Shown here: piece by piece, positions 1 through 6,833 of the stretch
Layout: every line of letters starts with the position of its first letter
How positions within the stretch are numbered: the first letter of the stretch is position 1
Source of the DNA: an uncultured Bacilli bacterium
GTDB lineage: Bacteria > Bacillota_I > Bacilli_A > RF39 > UBA660
Reading direction: 5' to 3'
Assembly: GCA_944333305.1 (NCBI GenBank)
Contig: CALVKV010000165.1
Location: forward strand, 1-9,986
Length of the DNA stretch: 9,986 nucleotides
The notes under the pieces: model-generated
The model's database searches: none
What the model was told of the DNA's origin: nothing
Seen by the model: the letters and a program-made list of their open reading frames with translations, nothing else
Translations under genes and position numbers: made by a program

Positions 1-2
1 CA

Positions 3-578
3 TTATTGGGGAAATTCCCTCTGCAACTTTGAGGAAGCGCCTCTGCAATTTTGGGTATTTTTATTATGCACTAAACATCCTGAAATCTCTCCAGTTCCAA
101 TCAACGGTAAATATTTGTTTTCTTGTTCGATCATTCCTCTCATAAATTCTCCATTTGCATTTCGTAATTCAAATTCTCCAGTATTCCGTAATTCCCCCTC
201 AAAATTCCATTCCTCGTCCGCTCTCGTAATAAAGGCGGCTGACAAATATTGATCCTGACGACTGATTTTCATCCTGATTTCTGTATCATCAATATAGCCG
301 GTATAAATATTATGAACACCATTCATAATAGCCAGGTCTATCTTAGACGTATTTTCCGTTTGATTGCTATCAGAAAGATCAGTGGCCTCCGTCGTCTCAT
401 CGCTTCCTTGCAGTATCATTTCCTCTGTAACTGGCGGCTCGCTCTCCTCCTTTTCTTCATCCACACCATTCACAATCATCGTTTCATTCTCCACATCAGC
501 CGAATCATTCCCGGCCTGTGTACAACCTGAAATTGACATAGCAAATAAGATTCCATACAAACATAATTTCTTTTTCAT
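3..578 (-). CDS. Small acidic lipoprotein of unknown function, possibly with a replaced C-terminus
   Basis: A 191-residue secreted lipoprotein, probably anchored to the outer face of the membrane. The N-terminus has lysines at 2-4, a hydrophobic stretch and a lipobox ISGC with the lipidated cysteine at residue 19. Residues about 24-80 are a Glu/Asp/Ser/Thr-rich linker typical of a spacer. Residues about 85-165 look like one compact domain (IYTGYIDDTEIRMKIS... and GEFELRNANGEFMRG), which I do not recognise. The ATG at 576-578 is preceded by a good GGAGGAG ribosome binding site on the minus strand. The last 15 or so residues (from about Q176) are encoded by a 14-bp DNA repeat and read like non-native sequence, so the natural C-terminus may have been lost. 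It faces away from the rest of the window and is probably not part of the operon. The lipoprotein call is solid; the function is unknown. Confidence 0.8.
   Translation of the reverse strand: MKKKLCLYGILFAMSISGCTQAGNDSADVENETMIVNGVDEEKEESEPPVTEEMILQGSDETTEATDLSDSNQTENTSKIDLAIMNGVHNIYTGYIDDTEIRMKISRQDQYLSAAFITRADEEWNFEGELRNTGEFELRNANGEFMRGMIEQENKYLPLIGTGEISGCLVHNKNTQNCRGASSKLQREFPQ
18..53. repeat. Short direct repeat, 14 bp, two copies 22 bp apart
   Basis: CCTCTGCAACTTTG at 18-31 recurs as CCTCTGCAATTTTG at 40-53, with one mismatch. The period is 22 bp, so it is not a codon repeat: the two copies are read in different frames of the lipoprotein gene (NCRGAS and then LQREFP). It overlaps the 3' end of that gene and runs to the window edge, so more copies may lie beyond position 1. 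Confidence 0.55.
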
Positions 579-710
579 AAAAGTCTCCTCCTTCTAGTAG
601 CGCAAACAATTATACAAATTTACTTTTCTTTAGCGCATTTCATAAGATAAAACCTGCTTTGAAAGCATTCTTTCATAATATAGTTTACCTAATAAATTTT
701 GATATTTATA

Positions 711-732
711 GTGACATTTATGTGACATTTAT
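711..732. repeat. Perfect tandem 11-bp repeat, possible regulator binding site
   Basis: GTGACATTTAT occurs twice back to back (711-721 and 722-732) and is followed at once by TATAAT (732-737). An 11-bp period places both copies on the same face of the helix, which is the usual arrangement for tandem binding of OmpR/VanR-type response regulators. That role is inference. It lies between the divergent lipoprotein and ssb genes and could serve either. Confidence 0.5.
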
Positions 733-922
733 ATAATACCAACTACTCCTACTTGATGATTTACATATTTATTGACTCAACATATATCTAATTCCGTTTT
801 GTATCTTGATATTATATATAATACTTTCAGTTATATATTATCATATTACATTTATTGTCGCAAGCACTGAAACTGCAGGAAAATCATCACCTCTGATGGT
901 TAAGTCCCATCTATGACATATA

Positions 923-956
923 AAAGTACTAAATGTAACCTCTTGGAAAGTACTAA
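923..956. repeat. Two copies of AAAGTACTAA, 24 bp apart
   Basis: AAAGTACTAA is found at 923-932 and again at 947-956. Each copy contains the palindrome AGTACT. The spacing of 24 bp start to start is a little over two helical turns, which would suit a dimeric repressor or an iteron-like site. With only two copies in AT-rich DNA, chance remains possible. Confidence 0.35.
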
Positions 957-1082
957 TAAAAATTAAAATAATATATATACAACCAGTATATTATATTTAA
1001 GAATATTGATATTTATCAAATATCCAACTCATAGATTAGCTTTATTTACATTCAGCATTATTCCAAATATAGATTTTACAAT

Positions 1083-1111
1083 TTGACAACCACTATATCT
1101 TGTGGTAACAT
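1083..1111 (+). promoter_or_regulatory. Sigma-A-type promoter with extended -10 for the ssb leader
   Basis: A perfect -35 TTGACA (1083-1088) is followed after exactly 17 bp by TAACAT (1106-1111), with the extended -10 element TGG at 1103-1105. Transcription would start near 1117-1120, about 135 bases before the ssb start codon. This is the best promoter in the window. Confidence 0.75.
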
Positions 1112-1130
1112 AAACTTGTAATTGATTTTT

Positions 1131-1152
1131 GTGACTGGCTGCCCGCCATCAC
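1131..1152 (+). ncRNA. Upstream hairpin of the structured ssb leader
   Basis: GTGA-C-TGGC pairs with GCCATCAC around a TGCCC loop: 8 bp with a single bulged C at 1135. It starts about 12 nt after the predicted transcript 5' end and precedes the terminator at 1173. It could be a cis-acting regulatory element, an RNA-stabilising 5' hairpin, or the first stem of a small RNA of about 105 nt ending at the terminator. I do not recognise a known riboswitch class. Confidence 0.5.
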
Positions 1153-1172
1153 ACGTTGTTTAAGTTGGAAAG

Positions 1173-1224
1173 AAGTGTCAAGAAATACCATCGAATTCGA
1201 TGGCATTTTTTTGGCACTTTTTTT
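1173..1224 (+). terminator. Intrinsic terminator (attenuator) between the promoter and ssb
   Basis: A long stem: AAGTGTC (1173-1179) pairs with GGCACTT (1213-1219), A/G-rich 1180-1186 pairs with the T-rich 1205-1212, and the inner part is the perfect 16-bp palindrome CCATCGAATTCGATGG (1188-1203). There is one mismatch (1187/1204) and one bulge. Seven T residues follow (1218-1224). It lies downstream of the promoter and only about 30 nt before the ssb ribosome binding site, so it should stop most transcripts before the gene unless something relieves it. Confidence 0.75.
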
Positions 1225-1255
1225 ATTTCACGAATCTAAGGAAGGAGAAATGAAC

Positions 1256-1678
1256 ATGAACACACCTGTCACCATTCTCACCACAGGGAGAGTCACCGCC
1301 GATCTGGAACTGAAAACCAGCCAGAACGGAAAAAACACCAAATTCGTGCAGTTTAACCTGGCTGTCAACAGAGGCTACGGAGAAAATGCTCACACCAACT
1401 TTTACAAGTGCATCATCTTCGGCGAAGGCGCCCAGAAAATGATTGATGCCAAGGTAAAGAAAGGAAGCCTAATCCAGATCATCGGAGACCAGGAGCTGGA
1501 GGAATACCAGAAACGGGACGGCACCACAGGCTGGAATGCCAAGCTGACCCTTGTGCACTGGGCCTATGCTCCTACGATCCGTGTCAGAGGAGACGATAGC
1601 TCTGATGACGCCAACACCGATCAGAATCCATCTGCGCCGGTACAGGACTGCGGAGATGAAGGACTGCCCCTTAACTAA
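1256..1678 (+). CDS. ssb: Single-stranded DNA-binding protein (SSB), element-type
   Basis: Binds single-stranded DNA in the cytoplasm during replication, repair or transfer. The 140 residues begin with an OB-fold strand (VTILTTGRVTADLELK), continue with KFVQFNLAVNRGY and TNFYKCIIFGEGAQ, the typical SSB core, and end in an acidic tail finishing DEGLPLN. That tail resembles the DDDIPF-type partner-binding tip but lacks the terminal Phe. Two in-frame ATGs exist, at 1250 and 1256. I chose 1256 because the AAGGAG site ending at 1247 is 8 nt away, against 2 nt for 1250; starting at 1250 would add only Met-Asn. It is preceded by a promoter and attenuator and followed by a terminator, so it may be expressed partly apart from the downstream operon. 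Plasmid, phage and conjugative elements often carry their own SSB. The odd C-terminal tip fits a specialised copy. Confidence 0.9.
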   Translation: MNTPVTILTTGRVTADLELKTSQNGKNTKFVQFNLAVNRGYGENAHTNFYKCIIFGEGAQKMIDAKVKKGSLIQIIGDQELEEYQKRDGTTGWNAKLTLVHWAYAPTIRVRGDDSSDDANTDQNPSAPVQDCGDEGLPLN

Positions 1679-1689
1679 ATCATCACCCG

Positions 1690-1739
1690 AAAAAGGAATT
1701 GCTGCCCATGGACCTGATTCCCGCTGCAATTCCTTTTTT
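1690..1739 (+). terminator. Intrinsic terminator after ssb
   Basis: AAAAAGGAATTGC (1690-1702) pairs perfectly with GCAATTCCTTTTT (1726-1738) around a 23-nt loop, and a T-tract at 1734-1739 ends it. The A-tract upstream means it may also work on the minus strand. It lies 20 nt before the next start codon, with no clear promoter in between, so the downstream operon depends on readthrough or on a promoter inside ssb that I cannot identify. Confidence 0.75.
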
Positions 1740-1759
1740 CTATCAATCAGGAGGATACT

Positions 1760-2623
1760 ATGAAACCATCCATTTTCTCAACAAGTTTTAAAGTGCTGAT
1801 TACTGTACTTCTGCTGCTTTCCGTGCTGTTTAACCGCAGATTATCACAAAACCTGATGTTAGCTGCAATCGTAATCTGGTGTGCCGTTTCTTTTTGGATT
1901 TTCTTCGGCAAAAGGCTCTGGTCTTTTATCCGTTCCCAAAGGAGACTGCGCCGCAGCCCAACCATCATGGAAGGTCTACCGGAGTTTCCATCATCTGCAG
2001 AACCCTTTGAAAATCCTGATCCTGTATCGGAGATCATTTTTACTCCCAGCCAGGAACCGGATGCTGGAGAAGAAAGGCAGCGGATGCTACAGCACATCAG
2101 TATGCGGATTACCGAAAAGCTAAAATCAGCCTATCCGGATGCCACCTGGCGCTGGGAAATCCCGCCCAGTCTCACAGACATCCTGGATGGAAAAACCGTC
2201 CGGATTGCCGTGGATGACATGGAACGCTACACCCATGCAGATATCCATTTTGACCGATATGCCAGAATACGGATCACCCCTTTAATCGTAGGGGACTTTG
2301 GGCAGGTGCCCGCCGGTCACGGAACCGCTGCAGGTACAGAGTCAAAAGAACCCGCTGTAGTGGATGTGGCATCCTGGTATGAGTTGATTGGACGTCCGGC
2401 GCTGGAACCGGTTATCACAGAATTAAATGTGAACGGACACAGCCGGCTGGCCATCAAAGAAAACGGGGATATTGTCATCACCCGAAATAAGAAGGAAGCT
2501 TTAAAAGGAACGCTGACACAATTCCCTCCAAAGAACTACTGGAACGAACTGCTGCGTCTCTTAGAAGATTATGAGCTTCATGGAAAAATCGAAAAAGACC
2601 GGATGATCATATCCTGGATCTAA
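1760..2623 (+). CDS. Two-TM membrane-anchored protein of unknown function
   Basis: A 287-residue protein not recognised as a known family. Two hydrophobic segments (residues about 10-24 and 32-49) form a hairpin anchor. An Arg-rich stretch (52-66) follows and by the positive-inside rule places the C-terminal part in the cytoplasm. Residues about 67-110 are a Pro/Glu-rich linker. Residues about 112-287 look like a folded domain, with an early Trp-rich patch (ATWRWEIP) and a helical end (NYWNELLRLLEDYEL). A Gly/Ala-rich loop (about 180-200) may separate two subdomains. The start codon at 1760 has AGGAGG five bases upstream. It is the first gene of the probable operon, 33 nt before the AAA ATPase gene, so it may tether the ATPase/VWA machine to the membrane; that is inference. 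Confidence 0.8.
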   Translation: MKPSIFSTSFKVLITVLLLLSVLFNRRLSQNLMLAAIVIWCAVSFWIFFGKRLWSFIRSQRRLRRSPTIMEGLPEFPSSAEPFENPDPVSEIIFTPSQEPDAGEERQRMLQHISMRITEKLKSAYPDATWRWEIPPSLTDILDGKTVRIAVDDMERYTHADIHFDRYARIRITPLIVGDFGQVPAGHGTAAGTESKEPAVVDVASWYELIGRPALEPVITELNVNGHSRLAIKENGDIVITRNKKEALKGTLTQFPPKNYWNELLRLLEDYELHGKIEKDRMIISWI

Positions 2624-2656
2624 TCACTATTATTTAAGAAAGGATGGAACACACAA

Positions 2657-4450
2657 ATGGCAAAAACTCCTTTATTTCAGGCCTGGAGCTGGAGACGGAC
2701 CCTTCCGGCTCCTTTCGATGGAGAAGACGCGGTCAGCACTACCGTATACAGCAAATACTGTATGGCTGCTGTCAAAAAAGCAACCCTTCACCCAGCTGCC
2801 CTCAGCGCAATTCTCGCCTACATGGAAATGGACACGACAGTTACTCCGTCCGGATCCTCCGAGTGCGCCCTTGGCACCCAGGGAGAGAAACTGGTTGCCG
2901 AATACAAAAGCCGCACTGGCGAGCTTCACGCAGTTGTCTTTAACAAGACCAACCGGAAATTTGTGGCCGGACGTTTTGACATTGTGGATCCCTCTGCCAA
3001 TACGAAAATTTACAGCATCAAAGACAGCGGAAATACCGGCACTGCACTATTCTTTGCCCTGATCCCTTTGGCTATGGAGGATCAGGAATTCGATGAACAG
3101 TACCGGCGGCTGGCTGACTGCAAAAAAGCTGGATTTCCAGATATGAAGGAAGCTGACGAAGCGGCTTACATCCTGTGCGATAACCTTTACCGGAGGATCG
3201 AAAATGCCGAAAATCTGGGAAATGACGGTCTGAAGATTATTATTCCCAGCACCGGGAATGTTCAGCAGATCTCGCCATTAAACCTGGCCCGCGGGACATA
3301 TTCTCCTACCAGTGTTCTGTTTGGCACCTTCCGTATTTTTCGCCCAGGCACGAGTCTCAGCAGTGCTTCCCCCATTGATAAAAACAGCTTTGCCGGAAAG
3401 TATTCTCTTTCCAAACGCATATTTTCCCCAAAAGAACAGCTGCTCATCCCCTCCCTGGCAGACTGGTACATTATCCCGCCAGAGGTGGACAGCATCTGCA
3501 AGCACGCGCAAATGACTACCACAGGAACACAGCCCATGCGCAATTTTCTTCTGCGCGGACCTGCCGGAACGGGTAAAACCGAAGCGGCAAAGGCAATCGC
3601 CGCTGGCCTGGGACTTCCCTATCTGTTCTACACCTGCTCTGCCAACACCGAGATCTTTGATCTCCTGGGGCAGATGCTGCCGGATACAGAGACGGCCGTT
3701 TCCCCGCCAGATGAATTCCCTACCCTGACGGATATTCAGATGGATCCCTCCAGCGCTTATTATAAGCTGACCGGACAGTATGAAGAAACCATCACTGAGG
3801 GAGAGGTCTATGATAAGCTCTTAGAGCTCATTGCCGTAAAAGCCAGGCAGGAGAACTCCCGCGAGCATTCCGGCGGTCAGCATTTCCGCTATGTGGATAC
3901 TCCGCTGATCCAGGCAATCCGAAACGGGTATGTAATTGAAATACAGGAGCCTACCGTCATTGCCAATCCTGGTGTTTTGGTCGGATTAAACGGCCTTTTG
4001 GACCGGTGCGCCAGCGTGGTTCTACCCACAGGAGAGATTGTCAAACGGCATCCGGATACCGTGGTAATCATCACCACGAACATCAACTATGCCGGCTGCA
4101 GGGACTTAAACCAGTCCGTCATCTCCAGAATGAACCTGGTCATTGACCTGGCCGAACCGGACACAGACACCTTAATCGGCAGAGTGGTCAATATCACCGG
4201 CTGTAAGGACACCAGTGTGATTGCAGAAATGGCAAAGACCGTGACGGAAATTTCTGAACACTGCAGAGAGACTATGATTACCGACGGAAGCTGCGGTGTC
4301 CGGGAGCTGATCTCCTGGGTTCAGTCCTACATGATCAGCGGCAATATCCTGGAGTCTGCACATTATACGGTACTGTCTTCTGCCTCCAGCGATCCGGAAA
4401 ACCGCGCAGAGATCTACTCTACTTGTCTGGAAGGCAAATTTGCTGCATAG
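2657..4450 (+). CDS. MoxR/AAA_5-like AAA+ ATPase with a large N-terminal extension
   Basis: A 597-residue ATPase, expected to form a ring and use ATP to remodel a client together with the VWA protein two genes on. The AAA+ core begins near residue 290. Walker A is GPAGTGKT (301-308), sensor 1 is VIITTN with N475, and R491 in SVISRM fits the arginine finger position. The expected Walker B region reads VIEIQE (426-431), with Gln430 where an acidic residue normally precedes the catalytic Glu431. The segment after it (PGVLVGLNGLLD) matches the helix following Walker B in MoxR/dynein-related ATPases. Residues 1-290 are unusual for this family, whose members are often about 300-350 residues long, and I cannot name a domain there. 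The start at 2657 has AAAGGATGG about 10 nt upstream. Its stop codon overlaps the ribosome binding site of the XRE gene. The AAA+ call is firm; the exact clade is inferred from the VWA partner. Confidence 0.88.
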   Translation: MAKTPLFQAWSWRRTLPAPFDGEDAVSTTVYSKYCMAAVKKATLHPAALSAILAYMEMDTTVTPSGSSECALGTQGEKLVAEYKSRTGELHAVVFNKTNRKFVAGRFDIVDPSANTKIYSIKDSGNTGTALFFALIPLAMEDQEFDEQYRRLADCKKAGFPDMKEADEAAYILCDNLYRRIENAENLGNDGLKIIIPSTGNVQQISPLNLARGTYSPTSVLFGTFRIFRPGTSLSSASPIDKNSFAGKYSLSKRIFSPKEQLLIPSLADWYIIPPEVDSICKHAQMTTTGTQPMRNFLLRGPAGTGKTEAAKAIAAGLGLPYLFYTCSANTEIFDLLGQMLPDTETAVSPPDEFPTLTDIQMDPSSAYYKLTGQYEETITEGEVYDKLLELIAVKARQENSREHSGGQHFRYVDTPLIQAIRNGYVIEIQEPTVIANPGVLVGLNGLLDRCASVVLPTGEIVKRHPDTVVIITTNINYAGCRDLNQSVISRMNLVIDLAEPDTDTLIGRVVNITGCKDTSVIAEMAKTVTEISEHCRETMITDGSCGVRELISWVQSYMISGNILESAHYTVLSSASSDPENRAEIYSTCLEGKFAA

Positions 4451-4460
4451 GAGGTCATCC

Positions 4461-4724
4461 ATGAAATTCATTACAGAACAAGAATTAACTCATCATTTTT
4501 CCAGGAATTTAAAGCGGCTCCGCCGCCTGCAGGCACCGCCAGTCTCGCAAAGACAGCTGGCCGGACGCCTTCATGTGGACCGTGCAACCATTGCCAAATA
4601 CGAGAGCGGGCGGCTTTTGCCCTCTCTCTGCCTGGCCTGCAACATTGCCCGCTATTTTGATATCTCCCTGGAAACTCTGCTGTCTGACAATGTCAGCTGC
4701 ACCCGAAAGGAGGAATCCGCTTGA
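4461..4724 (+). CDS. Small XRE-family HTH regulator
   Basis: An 87-residue DNA-binding protein that is almost entirely one Cro/C1-type helix-turn-helix domain. Residues about 13-70 show the pattern FSRNLKRLRRLQ, SQRQLAGRLHVDRATIAKYESGR, LPSLCLACNIARYFDISLETLL. The HTH proper is at about 29-49, with the typical AKYESG recognition-helix end. No separate effector domain is present, so it probably acts as a dimeric repressor, perhaps of its own operon. AGGAGG (4449-4454) overlaps the stop of the ATPase gene and is 6 nt before the ATG at 4461. An upstream in-frame TTG at 4440 lacks such a site. Its TGA stop overlaps the TTG start of the VWA gene. Lying inside a MoxR-VWA pair is unusual for such a regulator. 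Confidence 0.88.
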   Translation: MKFITEQELTHHFSRNLKRLRRLQAPPVSQRQLAGRLHVDRATIAKYESGRLLPSLCLACNIARYFDISLETLLSDNVSCTRKEESA

Positions 4725-6799
4725 GAACATCTCACCGAACCATACGCAGAATGATCCAAGAAGAAACGTCTAAGATTACCGATGAGCAGTTTTTTACCTC
4801 CAGCCAGTTTTCCGCATACATGACGGATATTGCGGAGGCCGCTGCCAGACGGTATCGCAGACGGAGTAAAGTTCAACTGTTCTGGGATTGTTCCCCAGAC
4901 GCAGAAATGGCTTTTACCAATAACCGCACCATCACTATCAACGCCGGCAACTCTGTCACACGCAGCTTTCCTACTCGTAGTCTTCGGGTAGACAGCTTAA
5001 TTGGACTGGTCGGCCATGAGATTGGCCACTTGCTTTTTACCGATTTCACTATGCTGCAGATTTATATGAAGGCGCTGGCCTCCGGCTCCTTCTATCCAGA
5101 AGAACCAACCGGACTTACCCCCTTGCAGAATCTCAGCTTAGAGAAATTAAAAAGTGCCTTTGAGGACAAGGATGAAGGCGTTATCCAGGCGGTTGGCCTG
5201 GTTGCTCATACTCTGGTCAATACCATGGAGGATCTCTACATCGAGGCCAGAATGATGGATGCGTTTCCCGGCTCCTTCCGAACCGGTATTCTGTTAAATA
5301 ACCTTCGTTTCGCGGAGGATATCCCTCCCATCTCCGAACAAATCGCAAAAGGCCATCACGATGTATTCATCATCGCAAATCTTCTGATTCAATATGCCAT
5401 ATCCGGCGACATCAATAACACCGACAATTACAAGGGAAAATACCTGGATGCGCTTTATGAGTGCATTCCACTGCTGGATGAAGCAGCTTATGACGAGGAT
5501 GCCCGGCTGCGCTACACCGCCGCCAATAAAATGCTCATCATCCTCTATCCCTTTATGGAATCGCTCATTGAGCAGGCAAGGGAGGATGCAGCCAACAAGA
5601 CGGATCTTGCTTCCTCTGCTGCCGCCAGCCAAATCGCGGTTCCCAAAGCCCTCCCGGCGGGAAAGGGGAAACCCGCTCCATCCAAAGGCAAATGGACCCA
5701 CGATCCGACCAAAACAGAAGAAGAAAAAGAAGTGATCCAACAGGCTCTGGATTATGAAACCGGCCGGATTGCCTTGGAAAAAACCGAGGAATTATCCGAG
5801 GGAGACAGCGGAGGAACCTCCTATGACCAGGATTTTTCCGGTTCCGGCTATGTCTCTCAGGCTGCCGAGGATATGCAGCGGATCCTTACCCAGATGGCGC
5901 AGGAGGCTGCCCATGCCCGCTACGAAGAAGAACTTTCTGAGGAGCTGCAGGAGGAGGCAGATCGGATCTCCTTCGGCAACATTCATCGGGGCTTTCATGT
6001 CCACATCAACCGCATGGGATATGTGCCCGAAGAATACCGTAGCAGCTACCAGAGAGTCTTCCCGGCTCTGCAGCCCGTATCCAAACGGCTGCAAAAACAG
6101 GTGGCTCAGCTCCTGATTGATGCCAAAGCCGGCGGCAAGCTGGACGGCCTTCCCTTTGGCCGGCGGATCAACCCACGCAGCGTAGTCCGAAATGACGGAA
6201 AGATTTTCTATAAAATGAAACTTCCCAATGACCAGGGCGATTTGGCCGTCTGCCTTTTGATTGATGAAAGCGGCTCTATGAGCAGCTGTGACCGCATCAC
6301 AAAAGCACGGGCAGCCGCACTCATTATCCATGACTTCTGCCGGAATCTGAGCATCCCTATTGCCGTTTATGGCCACACGGAAGAAGATGATGTGGAGGTT
6401 TTTTCCTATGCCGAATATGATTCGGAGGATGGGAAAGATGCCTACCGCATCATGGATATGTCTTCCCGATGCGGCAACCGCGATGGGGCAGCTCTCCGTT
6501 TTTCCGCAGAACGTCTGCTGCAGCGCCCGGAAGAAATCAAACTGCTGATTATCATTTCCGATGGCCAGCCTGCAGGAACTGGATACTACGGTACAGCTGC
6601 GGAAGCAGACCTGCGCGGGATCAAACAGGAGTATTCCCGAAAAGGGATCCTTTTGTTTGCCGCCGCCATAGGCGATGACAAGCCCAATATCAAACGGATC
6701 TACGGAGACGGTTTCTTAGATATTTCCGACTTAAACCGCCTTCCCGTGAACCTTGGATCCCTGATCATCCAGTACATCAAAAACCGTCACGCCGCCTGA
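4721..6799 (+). CDS. VWA-domain protein with N-terminal zincin-like (HExxH) region, partner of the AAA ATPase
   Basis: A 692-residue cytoplasmic protein, probably the client adaptor of the AAA ATPase. The N-terminal part has GHEIGHLLFTDF with HEIGH at 99-103, the zinc-metallopeptidase signature. Downstream is NTMEDLYIEARM (167-178), the ED-x-x-x-E pattern that supplies further ligands in related zincin-like proteins. A Lys/Pro/Glu-rich linker runs at about 290-345. The C-terminal VWA domain (about 505-690) has a full MIDAS: DESGS (515-519), NRDGAAL with D588, and IISDGQP with D614. The NRDG form resembles CobT and NorD rather than integrin-type VWA. It starts at TTG 4721, shown by AAAGGAGG ending at 4713 and by TTGA overlap with the XRE stop, which suggests translational coupling. 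An ATG at 4751 is the alternative but has no such site. The domain calls are firm. Whether the protease site is active, and the substrate, are unknown. Confidence 0.9.
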   Translation: MRTSHRTIRRMIQEETSKITDEQFFTSSQFSAYMTDIAEAAARRYRRRSKVQLFWDCSPDAEMAFTNNRTITINAGNSVTRSFPTRSLRVDSLIGLVGHEIGHLLFTDFTMLQIYMKALASGSFYPEEPTGLTPLQNLSLEKLKSAFEDKDEGVIQAVGLVAHTLVNTMEDLYIEARMMDAFPGSFRTGILLNNLRFAEDIPPISEQIAKGHHDVFIIANLLIQYAISGDINNTDNYKGKYLDALYECIPLLDEAAYDEDARLRYTAANKMLIILYPFMESLIEQAREDAANKTDLASSAAASQIAVPKALPAGKGKPAPSKGKWTHDPTKTEEEKEVIQQALDYETGRIALEKTEELSEGDSGGTSYDQDFSGSGYVSQAAEDMQRILTQMAQEAAHARYEEELSEELQEEADRISFGNIHRGFHVHINRMGYVPEEYRSSYQRVFPALQPVSKRLQKQVAQLLIDAKAGGKLDGLPFGRRINPRSVVRNDGKIFYKMKLPNDQGDLAVCLLIDESGSMSSCDRITKARAAALIIHDFCRNLSIPIAVYGHTEEDDVEVFSYAEYDSEDGKDAYRIMDMSSRCGNRDGAALRFSAERLLQRPEEIKLLIIISDGQPAGTGYYGTAAEADLRGIKQEYSRKGILLFAAAIGDDKPNIKRIYGDGFLDISDLNRLPVNLGSLIIQYIKNRHAA

Positions 6800-6813
6800 T
6801 TGGATTCGGCGGC
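6791..6813 (+). other. GC-rich hairpin over the VWA stop codon
   Basis: GCCGCC (6791-6796) pairs with GGCGGC (6808-6813) around an 11-nt loop that contains the TGA stop. No T-tract follows, so it is not an intrinsic terminator. It could slow 3' exonucleases or affect expression of the next gene. Confidence 0.35.
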
Positions 6814-6833
6814 CATACAGAATGGAGAACATT

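Larger units (their letters stand above)
579..1082. other. AT-rich intergenic region without a convincing gene
   Basis: About 500 bp of very AT-rich sequence between the lipoprotein gene and the ssb promoter. I see no ORF of useful length with a ribosome binding site on either strand. A minus-strand TATAAT (ATTATA at 609-614) is suitably placed as the -10 of the lipoprotein gene, but its -35 is poor. The region also holds the repeats listed at 711-732 and 923-956, and an AT-rich inverted repeat GATATTT-ATC-AAATATC at 1008-1024. AT-rich DNA throws up many chance -10 boxes, so I do not call further promoters here. Confidence 0.6.

Noticed and set aside
249..597. Plus-strand ORFs of 93 and 77 codons
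   Set aside because: They lie opposite the lipoprotein gene, have no ribosome binding site and show shadow-type composition.
772..822. TTGACT (772-777) and TATAAT (817-822) as a promoter
   Set aside because: The spacing is far too long for a pair, and no -10 lies 16-18 bp after the first element. AT-rich DNA gives many such boxes.
885..914. Hairpin CATCA/TGATG (885-898) and a six-codon ORF starting at 896
   Set aside because: The stem is only 5 bp and the ORF has a poorly spaced ribosome binding site; there is no supporting context for a leader peptide.
579..1082. CRISPR array or iteron origin in the AT-rich region
   Set aside because: Only two copies of each short repeat were found, without regular spacers and without a replication protein gene nearby.
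1175..1255. Longer SSB starting at GTG 1175
   Set aside because: The added 27 codons would be encoded by the terminator hairpin itself and have no ribosome binding site; the ATG at 1256 has a good one.
2644..2943. 99-codon ORF starting at ATG 2644
   Set aside because: It overlaps the ATPase gene in another frame, and the ATPase frame has clear conserved motifs.
5294..6376. Long minus-strand ORFs (148 and 194 codons) opposite the VWA gene
   Set aside because: They are shadows of a well-supported coding frame, with no ribosome binding site or recognisable domain.
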